Source of the DNA: Chytridium lagenaria
Taxonomy: Eukaryota; Chytridiomycota; Chytridiomycetes; Chytridiales; Chytridiaceae
DNA: 64,000 nucleotides
Direction of reading: 5' to 3'
NCBI GenBank assembly: GCA_025449115.1
Contig: JAHLKC010000006.1
Coordinates: 124,001 to 188,000, forward strand
Made by a program: the position numbers and the translations under genes. Below, one piece after another: positions 10,958 through 24,200 of the stretch. The first letter of the stretch is position 1; every line of letters starts with the position of its first letter. The notes under the pieces were generated by a model, which searched no databases, was not told the DNA's origin, and worked only from the letters and a program-made list of their open reading frames with translations.

Positions 10958-13911
10958 TCAAGCAGGAACTACAGAGTTTGTTAACGCCTTCAAGATGTAC
11001 CTAAAGTCTGGTCTATGCTTTGGATTCTGCGCCCAACACGTATTGATTAATTTCTTAATCCCGGACTCCAATTCGCCCAATGGTCAACCTCTTCCCAGAC
11101 CTCACATTATCCTCCACCTGTGACGCTGTCACATTCCTCCAAGGTCTCTCCCTCGACGCGACCTCCCACATAATGACCGCAAACGCAAACACGTCCATCT
11201 TTGTGGTTGGACTCCCCTCAAACATCATATGTTCAGGTGACATCCATTGCGGTGTTCCGCCCGCGATTCCATCATCTTCGTCGTCCGCAGTAATTCCAGT
11301 TTCATTCCCACCTGTGTTGCGTTGACGCGTTTTTTTGGCATGGGCGATACCGAAATCAGACACTTTCAGCGTCCAGTCTTCCGCCACGAGAAGATTCAAA
11401 CTTTTTAAATCTTGATGAACCACCAACGGCGTACAGGAATGAAGGAACGCCATCCCCTTGGCGGTGTCAAGAAGGAACCCTTTTTTCTCGCTGGGTCCAT
11501 TTCAACACTCGTGTCCCCCAAAAGTTGAAACAAAGAACCTCTCGGCATCAACTCCATGATCAAAAACTGATGAGGCGGCCGACTTCCAAACCCCAAGAAC
11601 GGGATAACATTAGGATGTTTCAAAGACATCAGGATAGCCGCCTCATTAGCAAAAGATTTTATCCCTTGATCAATCTGATCAGCCCCACGTTCATCTTTCT
11701 GAGTCGTCCCTTCAATCCTGAAAAACTTGACGGCAACTTTCACACCCATCCATGATGAACTGAACACTTCGGATTCTTTCCCTTTCCCAAGCCGGCTCAC
11801 TAGCTTCAGATTCTCGGCTTTTTGGGGACCGGATTTTGTGGATCATCCATGAGTTCGGCGAAATGGCGAAGTCCCAGAGTTACTTTTTCGTCAAGAAGTT
11901 CGACCTCTGGGGCTTGACAGGCTAATGCGTTGGCGAGATTGTTGTTGGAGTTGTTCGGTACGGGTTGTATTGGTCTGTTGAGATATACTATAAAATATTG
12001 TGTTATTACCAACTTGTATAATAGTAACCGGAAGGATTGAAAATATGGCTTAAAAAAAAGAGGGAAGGACTAAATGAAAAAAAGTTGGCTTGTGATTACG
12101 CCTCGCGTTTCGCAAAACACTCTGCATATTTTTAGCGTTGCGAATTTTAGAAGGAGAAAGGAGGAAAGACTAAAGAGGGAAATCCAATCTACGATGTCGT
12201 AACGGGAGTTTTCTGCAAGGCGGTGCCAGATTCACGAAAATTGGAGAAAGCTGATAGGATGTAGGTGCATAAAGACGGCATCACGAAAAAACGGTGAGGG
12301 AATGTTAGGGGTATTCGTGTAGTAAACGGAACTCAAATTTAAGGATTAACCAAAGTTAGTGAAAAGAACCATAACCCAAATATTACGGTTTTTGTGAATG
12401 GAGACGGCATCACGAAAACCAGTGGGAGGGATCAGAGGAGGAAGGGAGCAAGATTTAGTTGTATGAAATGGAAATATTACAAGGGGCGTTGGCGTTACGA
12501 AAAAAAGTTTGTTGGAAAGTAAATTTGCATGGTTACATAAATCAGTTTTTCCAAAAATAATAATAGTGAGTTATCAAGACAAATGCTCTAACATGTTCAC
12601 TGGTGATAATGACTTACCCTATACACTACATGGTCTTTTTCCACTACAATGATACCAGGAGTCTGTCTCCAAACTTCCTTTTTTTTCGGAATCTTGATCC
12701 ATGAGAGTAAGAATCGATAGAGTATCCGCCGAGTGTAGATGTACGTGTTAAGACGATTCTTTTTGTTAACGTTATGTTTCTTGCCGTAGAGTCCGAACAT
12801 GGCCTTTTAGTGAAACATTATAACAGCGGAGGATTTAATTACAAGTAAGTAAAGGATTAGTTTGAAAGCAAGTTAGAAGAAGACAAGGGAATCTGGGGAT
12901 ATCAATCAGAGTTGGGAAGGTCCAACAAAGACGCATTTCAATATAAAAACTGTAACTCAAAACAAATGGGTGGGGGAGTAATTAGCCATCATCTTGTTTT
13001 TGAGACTTCATGCTTTTCAAACGTGAAAATTTCAAGTCACTCGACTTTGAAACACTCGCCTCCTTTGAATTCTTTCCCACCCATTAAGACATGCGCCCAT
13101 CACCTCAACTCTTGGCCCTCAAACGGTACATATCTAATCCGCCACTGACAACAACAGATGATCTAGTGACGATTGAGTTTCACTTTTTGCCATCATTGAC
13201 CTTTGCCGTATTTGGAAAAATGAAACAAGTGGAAGATGATAAATGATGAAGAATGGTTTTGAAACAACGCACCCAGTAATGAAATAAGCCAAAGAAGAAA
13301 AAACTGTCAGTGATTTGTCGTTGAATAGGAGCAATCCCAAAAAATCGATAGACTGATCGGTCCATGTCCACATAAAGCTCGCCAGGGAGTGCTCCTGTCC
13401 ATTGGGTCTTGTCCTTTGCAGCGAGCGCGGGAGAGTCAACTGCTCCAGGACCTGTTCTTTTATCTGTTTGGTCCTTGAGTTTTTGCAGCCAGAAGGCAAA
13501 GGTGACAAGGAACGTGTTGACTTCGGAAAGGTCATTGTGGCAGGTGAGGAAGATTAGACGGACATTTGATCGTGATAAGATGGGTTGGAGATGTGCAAAC
13601 ATGATGATGTAGGATAGACTGTTGGTTGAAAAAACATCAATACAAAGACCCCAGTGACACTTTGCCCGACGGGAGAGCTCTCACCATGTTTGGCACTCAA
13701 AACGACGTAGAAACATAAAGACAACTCGTCCGTCCTTCCAGAGGTCCATAAGACGAATGGGCTCACCTCCCACGGTAAAAACCTGGAGTGCCTCGACTCT
13801 AGGCCAGTCCACTTTAGGATACCCATCCTTGAGATCCTGGACCTTTCGAGTATCTCCCGAAGTGTCCACGTCAGCGGCAGGGCCGACCCGTTTAGGCTTG
13901 GAGGAGACCAT
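10958..13911 (-). CDS. Peroxiredoxin-like/TKL-like kinase fusion, copy 3 (kinase exon frameshifted)
   Basis: Same design as copy 2. Exons 1-3 (13911-13685, 13618-13273, 12803-12618) are open: FLRRFECQTC with CxxC across the junction, FLTCHNDLSEV, GALPGELYVDMDRSVYRFFG, and TPGIIVVEKDHVVYR. Exon 4 starts with YISTDQ near 11987 and carries the linker and kinase: LGKGKESEVFSSSWMG, VAVKFF, LVVHQDLKSLN (HQD again), SDFG, WMSPEH, and the C-lobe CWAQNPKHRPDF, ending at 10958. Exon 4 needs four one-base corrections: near 11975, near 11815, at the T6 run 11481-11486 (one base short), and near 11078 (one extra G). It lacks the long activation-segment insert of copy 2. It is either a decaying kinase domain or a consensus with indel errors. 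Confidence 0.75.
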
Positions 13912-15063
13912 ACCGTGTGGTTGACAAGGCGAGGTCGAGCTTGTCTCGAGTTCTTGTGCCGATCAACAGCTCACAATATCACCAACTTGCGCGTGTGTAC
14001 GTTTTCCGTTCTTCACCAACCCCAAGGTATATGCACTGTTCGACCAACGCTTCTCACCGGCGTGCGTATATCTTTGCAGGCCTTTGTTCTTTGTGTGTTG
14101 AGCCTTGGAAGGTATGGTTGAGGAGGCGTTTCTAGCGGTGAGGGTGATGATCATGATGATTGCCAATTAGGAGTGCAAGTAAATCCTCGTTCCAGAGAAA
14201 TGCAAAGGTCTAACAATGGACGTTGCATAGCATGTGCAATGAATGACCTTGTATCTGAAGAGCACACACGCTTGTTAATTACCACCAAAGAGTTTAACAT
14301 CACCTTTCTTTCCTTACCTTTGGTTCTTGAGGTTAGATTTGTTATAAATAAATAAATAAAATATTTATGATGAAATGTCATTCATTAATTGATTATGAAT
14401 GAATGAATGTATACATAATGAATAAAGTAAGTATGAAAATAGTACATAACAAGAGTTGATGCTATACATCTTCTACGTGTGTAATAAATAAATAGTAATG
14501 TAAATACATTGGTACATGACTGTTTTCTTGCTATTTTTATTCAATACAAACAAAAGAATGAACGCGTTCATCTTTATCCATGAGCAAAGATACATATATA
14601 GTTTTTATATTAATACTTTTAATATGACAGATGAGGCGGTGTTTTTATTATTATACCACATTATTACAACCAATATATTTATGTTTTATTATTTATTATT
14701 CATTACTATTTATTTAATAACTGCTGCTGGCGGTCATGCTCGTTAGGCGCCTTTCAAATATCCCTGTCCAAGTAAATATTATTTATTTTACATATGGGAA
14801 AAACGATAAGAAAAATAATAATAATTATTAATAAAAAAGAAAAAGTAAAATTTGATATCATGTACGGATTAAATAAATAATTGATATATAATTACATGAA
14901 TGAATGATGAGGATGTGGCTGGTTATTTGCAAACATCATTAAGGTTTTTGTGTTGCCGTAAGACTTGAGTAACCTGTTCCTTTTTCAATAATTTTTGACT
15001 CTGTTTTGCACCATCCCCCCTTTTGAAAAACAATAATTTTTGTTTCTCTTTGTCTTCTTCCTG

Positions 15064-15095
<32 letters not shown>

Positions 15096-15355
15096 CGTCT
15101 TCATTTTCTAATTATATTTTAAAATTTATATATAGAAATATAAATCATATAAATAGGAAAGAACTAATCCCGGATTTTAGAGGTGGTTGACTTTCTCCCT
15201 TTTTTTTATATTAAAACCTCTTTGATCCGTCTCTCCGTACTCGTTGTGTGGGAAAGGACAAACACCCATCATCACCACCATCATACAACATTCATCCAAC
15301 ACCACATCCCACATCCAAACCCTCTAGACCAACACACCACCACAAAACCAAATAG
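13912..15355. other. AT-rich intergenic region with (TTC)n microsatellite
   Basis: Divergent promoter region between peroxiredoxin-kinase copy 3 and the first Ca2+-ATPase. It is rich in AATA-type runs and has (TTC)n at 15064-15091. Short frames here look spurious. Confidence 0.6.
15064..15091. repeat. (TTC)n microsatellite
   Basis: About nine trinucleotide units, upstream of the first Ca2+-ATPase. Confidence 0.9.
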
Positions 15356-18300
15356 ATGACGGACGCTGAAAAGTTGGCTATCCAGACGGACGTTGTCCAG
15401 GTCGTGGATGCCGACAAGCCTGTCGCAAAAGGCGTCTCCTCCTCTGGTCCTTTCGACTTCACCGCCGAAGATCTTGTGGAGTTGATCGACCCCGTCAAGG
15501 ACCCTTTCAAGCTTGCCAACATGGGTGGAGTAAACGCCATCCTCAAAGGCTTGAAGGTGGATGCTGAGATTGGTCTCGTTAGCTCAGGGAAGGGCCAGGA
15601 AGACATTCCTCTTTCTGTCCGCGAGTCCGCCTTTGGCCCCAACGTTCTACCTGCTGTCAAGCCGAAATCGCTCTTTTTCTGTAGGTTATTTTTTATCATG
15701 ATCAATCTTTACTACTTTTAAATGCACAAAGCATATCAGAAACGCCGTTTTATCTATTTCTTTTCCCTCTCTAACGAATGCTTGTGTATATTTGCTAACC
15801 ATTCATTTTTCCGTCTCTTACTACATCACCTCTGGTATTTACATTGACTCGTACACTATCGCCACCTGCTTTTTTTACGTCAACTCTAATCCGATTCCAT
15901 TCGGGAATTGGTTCCCTACCTCTTTTCTTATCACCAAACAACCATAAATATCCCCTTTTTTCCTTCTTCTGTATGACGTTACACCAACACCATTATTATT
16001 TCTATTTTTAATTTTTCCATCCTTTCTAAAAACTTTTTCCGAAATTGCTATTCTGGTCATGTTATTTTTTTATCCTCACTCATCAAAACCAGTCATTCTA
16101 CGTGCATTTGAGGACAAGATTTTGGTAAGTTATTCAAGGTTTATTACTTGCCATTCAATTCTGTTCCCACGCTAGAGTATTGCATTTCACTTGCATTCAT
16201 ACGCGTCTCCTTTTTTTTCACGTCAAGGACTCACTTTTTATTTTTATTTTACCTTTTTAGATTCTTTTGACTGTTGCTGCATTCGTCGCTCTTGGTGTCG
16301 GTCTTTACGTCGACTTCAAAGAGACACCAGCAGACAAGGCAAAGACCCATTGGATTGAAGGTTTTGCCATCATTGTCGCTGTCATCATTGTCGTTCTCGC
16401 TGGTTCTATCAATGACTTCAACAAGGAAAAGGCTTTCCAAAAGCTCAACGCCAAGAAGGAGGATCGTAAGGTTAAGGCTCTTCGTGATGGAAAGACTCAG
16501 CTCGTTTCCATTTATGCCGTCCTTGTCGGTGACATTCTTCTTCTCGAGCCTGGAGACATTATTGGTGCTGATGGTGTCTACATTTCCGGTATGGGTCTCC
16601 GTTGCGACGAGTCTGCCGCGACTGGTGAAACCGATGCCATCAAGAAGGGCGAGGACAGCGACCCCTTCCTTCTCTCTGGTAGCAAAGTTCAGGAAGGTAT
16701 TGGAAAATACATCGTCACCGGTGTTGGAGTTCACTCCTTCCACGGCAAGACTATGATGGCGCTTCGTACCGAAGATGAGGACACTCCCCTCCAGGTTAAG
16801 CTCGACGGTCTCGCTGAGCGTATTGCCAAGCTCGGTTCTGCCGCTGCCATCATCATGTAAGCAGTCTCGACACCTTTTTCATTTGCTGTTAAACTTACGA
16901 TGCTTTTTTCTTCACAGGTTCGTCGTTCTCTTCCTGAAGTACATTATTGTTGTTCTTCGAGGAAGCGGTTTTGGAAATGATCGTGAAGAGCAAGAGTCTG
17001 GCTCTGAAATTGTATCCCAAATCATCAAGATCGTTATTGGTGCCATTACGGTCATTGTCGTCGCCGTGCCTGAGGGTCTTCCCCTCGCCGTCACTCTTGC
17101 CCTCGCCTTCGCCACCACTCGTATGATCAAGGACAACAACCTTGTCCGTGTGCTCAGTGCATGCGAGACGATGGGTAACGCCACCACCATTTGCTCTGAC
17201 AAGACTGGTACCCTGACCCAGAACAAGATGACTGTCGTCACTGGTGTGATCGGGAAGAACGTTCTCTTCCAGGATGTTGACGAGATTGCGGGACTCGAGC
17301 AAAAGCTTGCTTCCCTCGCCTCGTCTGGGGATGGCTCGAACGGCCGTAAGGACGTTCTTCTCCCTCCCCGAAGCAATGGTGGCAAGATGGACGGGCCCTC
17401 AGCTGACGTCGTCTTTGAGCGTGTTATGGAAGGTGTTGCAATCAACTCTTCTGCCTTCGAGGGTGTCGACGAGGTGACTGGCGAAGCCTCCCTCATTGGC
17501 TCTAAGACTGAGACTGCTCTTCTTGAGTGGTGCACGGGTGCTGGAAAGGACTGGAAGCAGATTCGTACCGCTACCCCTGGCCTGTCTGTTGTTCAAATCT
17601 ACCCGTTCTCATCTGAAAGGAAGCGCATGTCTACCATTGTCAAGATTGAGCGTGAAGGCCAAGCCCCCATCTACCGTATTCACGTCAAGGGTGCTTCTGA
17701 GATTGTTCTCCAAGACTGTGACCGTGCCGTTCTCCTTCCCTTCAGCTCGTCGCCTAACGCCATTGCCGCCAGCGACAAGAACCCCCACGCTTCTGGACGC
17801 AAGCCCATTTCTGTCATCCCCACTCCTGGTTCCAGATCTAACCCTACCGCTCCCATTGTCTACCCTGTTGACCAGAAGCTCATTGAGGACTACAACGAGA
17901 TCATTAACCGTTTCGCTGAGGCTACCCCCGTACTATCTGTATTGCGTACCGTGACTTCACCGAAGAAGAGTTCCGTGCTGTCCTCAACGGTAGCGTCCGT
18001 GAAAACTACCTCGCATCCAAGAAGGCGGAGCGCGAATTGGCTAGGAAGGAGTCTGATGCTCACGAGGGTGTTCTCTACGACCCTGTTCAGGCTGCTCCCT
18101 TGACTCCTATTTCACCTAACGCCAAGATGGAGCTCCCCATTCCGGTACTGGCGCCACTCTTGGCGTCGGCGATGCCGTCGCTGGCACCTCTGGCTACGCA
18201 GGCTCTGACGTGCACTCCTTCGCCACCGGCAGCACCGACGATGACGAGCCCAGTGAGGCTGATCTCCTTGCCCACAGCTCTGCGCTTGAGGCGTTCACCT

Positions 18301-19868
18301 GCAAAGGCCTCGTTTGCGCTGCGATTGTTGGTATTGAAGACCCTCTTCGCGCTGGTGTCCCTGAAGCCGTCGAGGCTTGCAAGGGTGCTGGTGTCTTCGT
18401 CCGTATGGTTACTGGTGACAACGTCTTGACTGCTCGTTCCATTGCTGAGCGTTGTGGTATTCACACCAAGGGTGGTCTCGTCATGGAGGGTACCGTCTTC
18501 CGTCGCATGTCTGAGGAGGAGAGGAAGGCAATCCTTCCCCGCCTTCAGGTTCTTGCTCGTTCCTCGCCTACCGACAAGCAGCTTCTCGTCCAAGGTCTTA
18601 AGGAGCTTGGCGAGACTGTTGCTGTCACTGGTGACGGTACCAACGATGGACCTGCTCTTAAGCTCGCAGACATTGGTTTCTCTATGGGTATCGCTGGTAC
18701 TGAGGTTGCCAAGGAGGCCTCGTCCATTATTCTTATGGACGACTCCTTCTCGTCTGTCGTCTCTGCTATTATGTGGGGAAGGTCCGTCAACGACTCTGTC
18801 CGCAAGTTCCTCCAGTTCCAGCTTTCGGTTAACATTTCTGCTGTTGCTATCACGTTCATCTCTGCCGTCCTTGACTCTGGTGAGAGCTCTGTGCTCACAG
18901 CGGTTCAGCTTCTTTGGGTTAACTTGATCATGGACTCTCTTGCTGCCCTTGCCCTTGCCACTGAGCGCCCTACTCCTGAACTCCTCAACCGCCCTCCTAC
19001 CTCCAAGAAAGCCAAGCTTATCTCTATCACCATGTGGAAGATGATTTTCGGTCAGTCTGTCCTTCAAATCGCTGTCAACTTGACCCTCTTGGTAAGTTTT
19101 TCTCCCCAGAACACTTCATGCTTCCCTTTTTTTTTGACTTAAATTGACTGACACGTTTTTCGCTCTAGTTCGGTGGACCCACTTTGTTCAACTTCAAGGC
19201 ACTTGCTGATGCTGGTGGTATGATGGGTTTCAACGAGAAGGTCAACAACCCCCAAGCCAAGCTTGAGAAGGAGCTCGTTCGTACCATTGTTTTCAACACC
19301 TTCGTCATGATGCAGATCTTCAACATGGTCAAGTGAGTATAATTCTTAATTATCATTCTTCACTTCGTATTTATATTGAGAGTCTTCCATCTAACTGATG
19401 TTTTTCTTTAGCTGTCGTCGTATTGACAACAAGCTCAACGTCTTCAAGCGTTTGTTCACCAACGCCTACTTTTACCTTATCTTCCTCGGAGTTGCTGTCA
19501 CCCAATTCATTGTCGTTCAATACGGCACTGTTGTCTTCAACACTACCATCCTCAACGTGCAATACTGGGCCGTCTGTGTTATTATTGGAGCCATCTCCAT
19601 TCCTTGGGGTGCTGTTGTCCGTCTGATCCCCGACGAGCTCTTCGAGTCTTGCTTTGGAAGGTTGTTCTTGGACGAACCCACTCCCTCCCAAGTTGCCCTT
19701 CAGGAGATTTACTTTGACGGTGCCGCCCCCACTGGCGGCGCTGCTGGTATTGCCATCCCTATTAAAGAGAGCAAGGATGGCAAGCTCAGGCACAGGATGA
19801 AGAGGATTCGTGAGAACTTCTTTAGCAAGGTTCGCGGATCTTCGAGGCGTGAGAATGCTGACGCTTAA
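15356..19868 (+). CDS. P2B-type Ca2+-transporting ATPase (PMCA/PMC1-like), copy 1
   Basis: Predicted calcium pump, vacuolar or plasma-membrane, exporting Ca2+ from the cytosol. Exons: 15356-15680, 16093-16124, 16261-16856, 16918-19091, 19169-19332, 19412-19868. Motifs: [12 protein letters not shown] in the N-terminal region; [19 protein letters not shown] in the actuator; [19 protein letters not shown] in M4; [13 protein letters not shown] with the phosphorylated Asp; [42 protein letters not shown]; and [20 protein letters not shown] in M6. Two one-base deletions break the frame: in a C run near 17930 (before [14 protein letters not shown]) and near 18143 (before [11 protein letters not shown]). 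The C-terminus is basic ([16 protein letters not shown]); I do not claim a calmodulin site. Copy 2 follows in tandem 1.36 kb downstream. Confidence 0.93.
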
Positions 19869-21224
19869 GTGATCTTGAACCTTTTATTTTTTGTGTTGTG
19901 TCAACCCCGTCCATGATTCTTTGGATGAACCGACCAAGTTTTCTTCCTTACGTTTGTTTTTCTCTTGTTTTCATACATATCTCTCTCTCTTGCGTGCTAC
20001 ATAGTCTCTGTTCTTCTACATAGCCCGAGAGGTGTCGATTTGACCCTCTCACTACCTTTCTTTCACTCCTCACCACCGTTAGCCTTTTTTTTGGTTGTCT
20101 TTTTATTTTTCCGTTGATGTTTGGAATCCTTTTGTGGGTTCTTGACTCCAGAAACGCTATTAAGCACCATTTCTTTAATCCGAGCCACCCCTGACCAAGA
20201 TTTTAAAAGAATAGACACTTTTTTTTCTTTGTACTTGTTCTTGGGTGTCACCCTCCTTTTTCTCTTTTGTTTCTTGGACTCGTTAATGCAGCCACCTTCC
20301 GTTTTGCCTTTTATTCCCTTTTATTTTTTTTGGTGAGGATTTTTTTTGTTTCTTTTCTGTGCCTCTTCCTATAGTGGACCCCCCCTTTTTCTCCCTCTCT
20401 TTGATATGATGCCGCGTTTGCTGGATGATGTTAGCTCTCCGTTCTCGCGATGAAAGTGTTGATGGCGACTCCTAAGTGACCTAATATTTATATGAACAGA
20501 AAAAGGCATGGTGATTCTGGGGTTTTTAGTGAGGGGTGGGAGTTCTTCAAACGTTTGATTTAGGCTGACGACCTATATGCTGTCTTGGTTTGTATGAGTG
20601 ACTTGTACGAACCAAGAAAGCTGGCGGGGTGTGCGGTGACTATCTCGGAGAAATCGAGCGAGTAAGGTGAGAGACGTGTAAACCGCATGTACAGACGGTA
20701 TTTACGTAACGTGATCAAACGCGCGCACACATCAGCTTGTAAATTGGGGAGCTACAAGAAAGACATGAGCCAGAGAGGAATGCTAGCATGAGAGTGCAGG
20801 TGTGAGGCATCACAATGGAGTTGTAGGCATGCGATCATCGTCGTTAATATTGCAAAAGGAAAAGGCCTTTTCGATAACTCAACAACTCTAATAGCAGATA
20901 AGGTTATCCTTGATTGAAATATATGTTAGCGGGAGAAATGAAATGCAGTTGGAGATCTTTCTGTAATGTCCCAATAGTTTTCGTTTAACGTTTTCTTGCT
21001 CTTTTTAAGATAAACGATTATGTATACCTGATGGTGCATCTCATATTGCCATCACCATTGAACGCAACTCTGGAAAAAATTCGTAAATCTTTTGAAGGTC
21101 GAGTGAGCACCCTAACAAGGCCGCAACACCCCCCCCCAAATCCTTCATTTTCCATTTCCACAACCAAATCCGCTCCTATTCTTCTGAAAGACCGTCAAAA
21201 AGACGGAGAAAGAAAGAAAGCGCC
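19869..21224. other. Intergenic region between the tandem Ca2+-ATPases
   Basis: About 1.36 kb holding the 3' region of copy 1 (strongly T-rich to about 20400) and the upstream region of copy 2. No coding frame or RNA gene is supported. Confidence 0.6.
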
Positions 21225-24200
21225 ATGGGCCCATCACCACTAAGTATGGATAAGTCGGACAGTGACTTTGAAATCGCCATCCCTGTCACCGACAAGCCAG
21301 GGATGTCAACGGTTGTCATCAAGGACACAGGCGCGACGGGAAGCGGTATCCCTCAAACCCACAGTGATATCTCCAACCCTTTCAATTTCACCGCACAAGA
21401 CTTGACTGAATTGATTGACCCGCACAGAGACTCGTACAAGCTTCTGATGCTTGGAGGAGTGCAGGGGATATTGAAAGGGTTGCAGGTGGATCCAGAGGTT
21501 GGACTTGTGACGACCACTGAAGATGAATTGGATCAGGCTGAGGAGGAGAGTAAGGATATGAAGAGTTCAAGGAGGAGTCTTGGGGGACTTAAGGGGAGAC
21601 GGGGGAAGGGTGTTGGAGACAAGATGTCGTCAACAGCGCATTTGGAGATTTCAAGGTCGTCGGTTATTGGAGGAGATTCATCGGCGGTTTCGAGGAGGAA
21701 AAGGAGGGAGGTGTTTGGGGCAAACGTGTTACCGGCTGTCAAGCCAAAGAGTCTCTTTCAGTGTAAGTGTAATTTTGACATAGTCATGTTTGCGTTGTCG
21801 TTATATTATTCCATTATTGTTTGTTGTTTTTTTGGTTGTGGAATATGGATCTCATATCTGACGTTTTGTTGCTTCTCTTTCCATGTCTTATCCTTGTTAC
21901 ACGTCGATACTTGGTGATGACGGCGTCATCGGATACTCGCCTCTTTTGAACACCGCCTTAAAATTGTCAACTCAGTCATGCTTCAGGCAATGGAGGACAA
22001 GATTTTGGTGAGTCATTCATGGGTGACGGTCGCTGACACTTTTTTTGCCTTTAGATCCTCTTGACGTCTGTCGCGTTCCTGTCGTTGGCTATTGGGTTGT
22101 ATCAAGATTTTAAGCCAAAGCCTGAGGACGCGTCTCCTGAGGAGAAACAAAAGATTCACTGGATTGAAGGTGGGAATATGCATGGGGTTTTTTTAAATAG
22201 AGGATTGAACGCTGACGCATTTTTATTATAGGGTTTGCTATTATCGTTGCCGTTGTTATCGTTGTGATTGCGTCGTCTGTCAATGGTAAGACTCCTTTCA
22301 TGTCGACACAATTTGCTAAAGTGGCGGCTGCTAGATTTTCAAAAGGAAAGTCAATTCAGAAAGTTGAATGCAAAGAAAGAGGACCGTAAAGTCAAGGTAA
22401 TCACCTACCTTTTATCATAAAATGATGCTAAAATACGTTGATTTCGTTTGTAGGCTATACGTGACGGAAAGACCCAACTGATTTCAATCTATGGCATTCT
22501 CGTTGGTGATATTTTGTTGCTTGAGCCTGGAGACGTTATTGCTGCTGATGGTGTATTCATCAGTGGGTCTGGACTCAGGTGTGACGAATCGGCTGCTACA
22601 GGTGAAACGGATACTATTAAGAAGGGTGAAGATCATGATCCTTTCATCGTGTCTGGTGGAAAGGTGACTGAGGGTATTGGAAAGTACGTTGTGACTGGAG
22701 TTGGAGTTCATTCCTTCTTTGGAAAAACTATGATGGGTGAGTTGGTGCAAGGACGTATCATCATCAGCTTACACATTTTTTTGATATACAGCTCTTCGAA
22801 CTGAAGATGAGGACACACCCTTACAAGTAAAGCTTGATGGGCTCGCTGAACGCATCGCTAAACTCGGAGCCGCCGTTGCTATTCTTATGTTTGTCGTCCT
22901 TCTCGTCAAGTACATCATCTCTTCGCTCCGTGGGGCTGGTTTCGGTGAAGCCAGGCCTGAACAGGAATCCGGAGCTGAAGTAGTCTCGCGTCTTGTCAAC
23001 ATTTTGATTCAGTCTATTACGATTGTTGTCGTGGCTGTCCCTGAAGGTCTTCCCCTTGCGGTGACCTTGGCGCTGGCTTACGCCACTACTCGGATGTTGA
23101 AGGACAACAACCTTGTGCGTGTGCTCAGTGCTTGCGAGACTATGGGCAATGCCACTACTATCTGCTCCGACAAGACGGGCACCTTGACGCAAAACAAGAT
23201 GACGGTTGTTACCGGTGTTGTTGGCAAGAACGTTCTATTTGAGGGAGATGATGAGGTCAAGGAGTTGGCCGCAAGGTTAAAAACACTCGCGAGCTCTCCG
23301 CTGCCGAGGTTGACGTCCCCCTTCCTTCAAGTGCAACAAGCTCCAAGCATGCTGGTCACGATGCCACTACATTGTTCGACCGTCTCATGGAAGGTGTGGC
23401 CATCAACTCGTCCGCTTTTGAAGGGAAAGATGACTCTACCGGTCAGATGACGCTCATCGGATCCAAGACCGAAACTGCCTTGCTCGAATGGTCCGTTTGC
23501 AGTGGGTACGATTGGAAAGCATTGAGAACCTCCAAGGACATTGAGACGGTTCAAATTTACCCCTTTTCGTCTGAAAGGAAACGTATGGCAACTCTTGTTA
23601 AAGTGATCGGAAAGGACGGAAAGGCAATCTACCGCATGCACGTCAAGGGAGCTTCAGAGATTGTTCTTCGCGACTGTGACCGTGTTGCGCTTTTGCCTTT
23701 CTCCACCTCGCCTACCGCTGTCGCCAATGCATCTTCCAACCCTCCGCCTACTGGGTCCACATCTCGTCCTCTTGGCACCGTCCCCCAGGCTGGTTCAAGG
23801 TCTAACCCGACGTCGCCTGTTGTGTACCCTCTGGACAAAAAGCTCATGACTGACTACAACGATATCATCAACCGCTTTGCAGAGCAGTCCCTCCGTACCA
23901 TCGCTATGGCCTACCGTGAATTCACCGAGGAGGAGTTCTTTACTCTTCTTCGTGGAACCATTCGAGACAAAGTTATTGCAGAACGCAAAGAGGAGAAGGA
24001 GAAGCAGAAGAAGGAGAAAAACACTCTCGCTAGTGAGGGTGTCATTCTTGACGTACCCACTCCTCGTCCTGCTGGACCTATGACCCCGCTGACCCCTACT
24101 GGTCCCTCGTTTCTCTCTGTTGGTGATGCCATTGGCCCTGGAAGTGAGACTCGTTCGTTTGAGACCCGCCTTGACGAGGAGGAAGACCCCTCCGACTCTG

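Noticed and set aside
18087..19067. 326-codon minus-strand frame
   Set aside because: A shadow opposite the conserved hinge and membrane region of Ca2+-ATPase copy 1.
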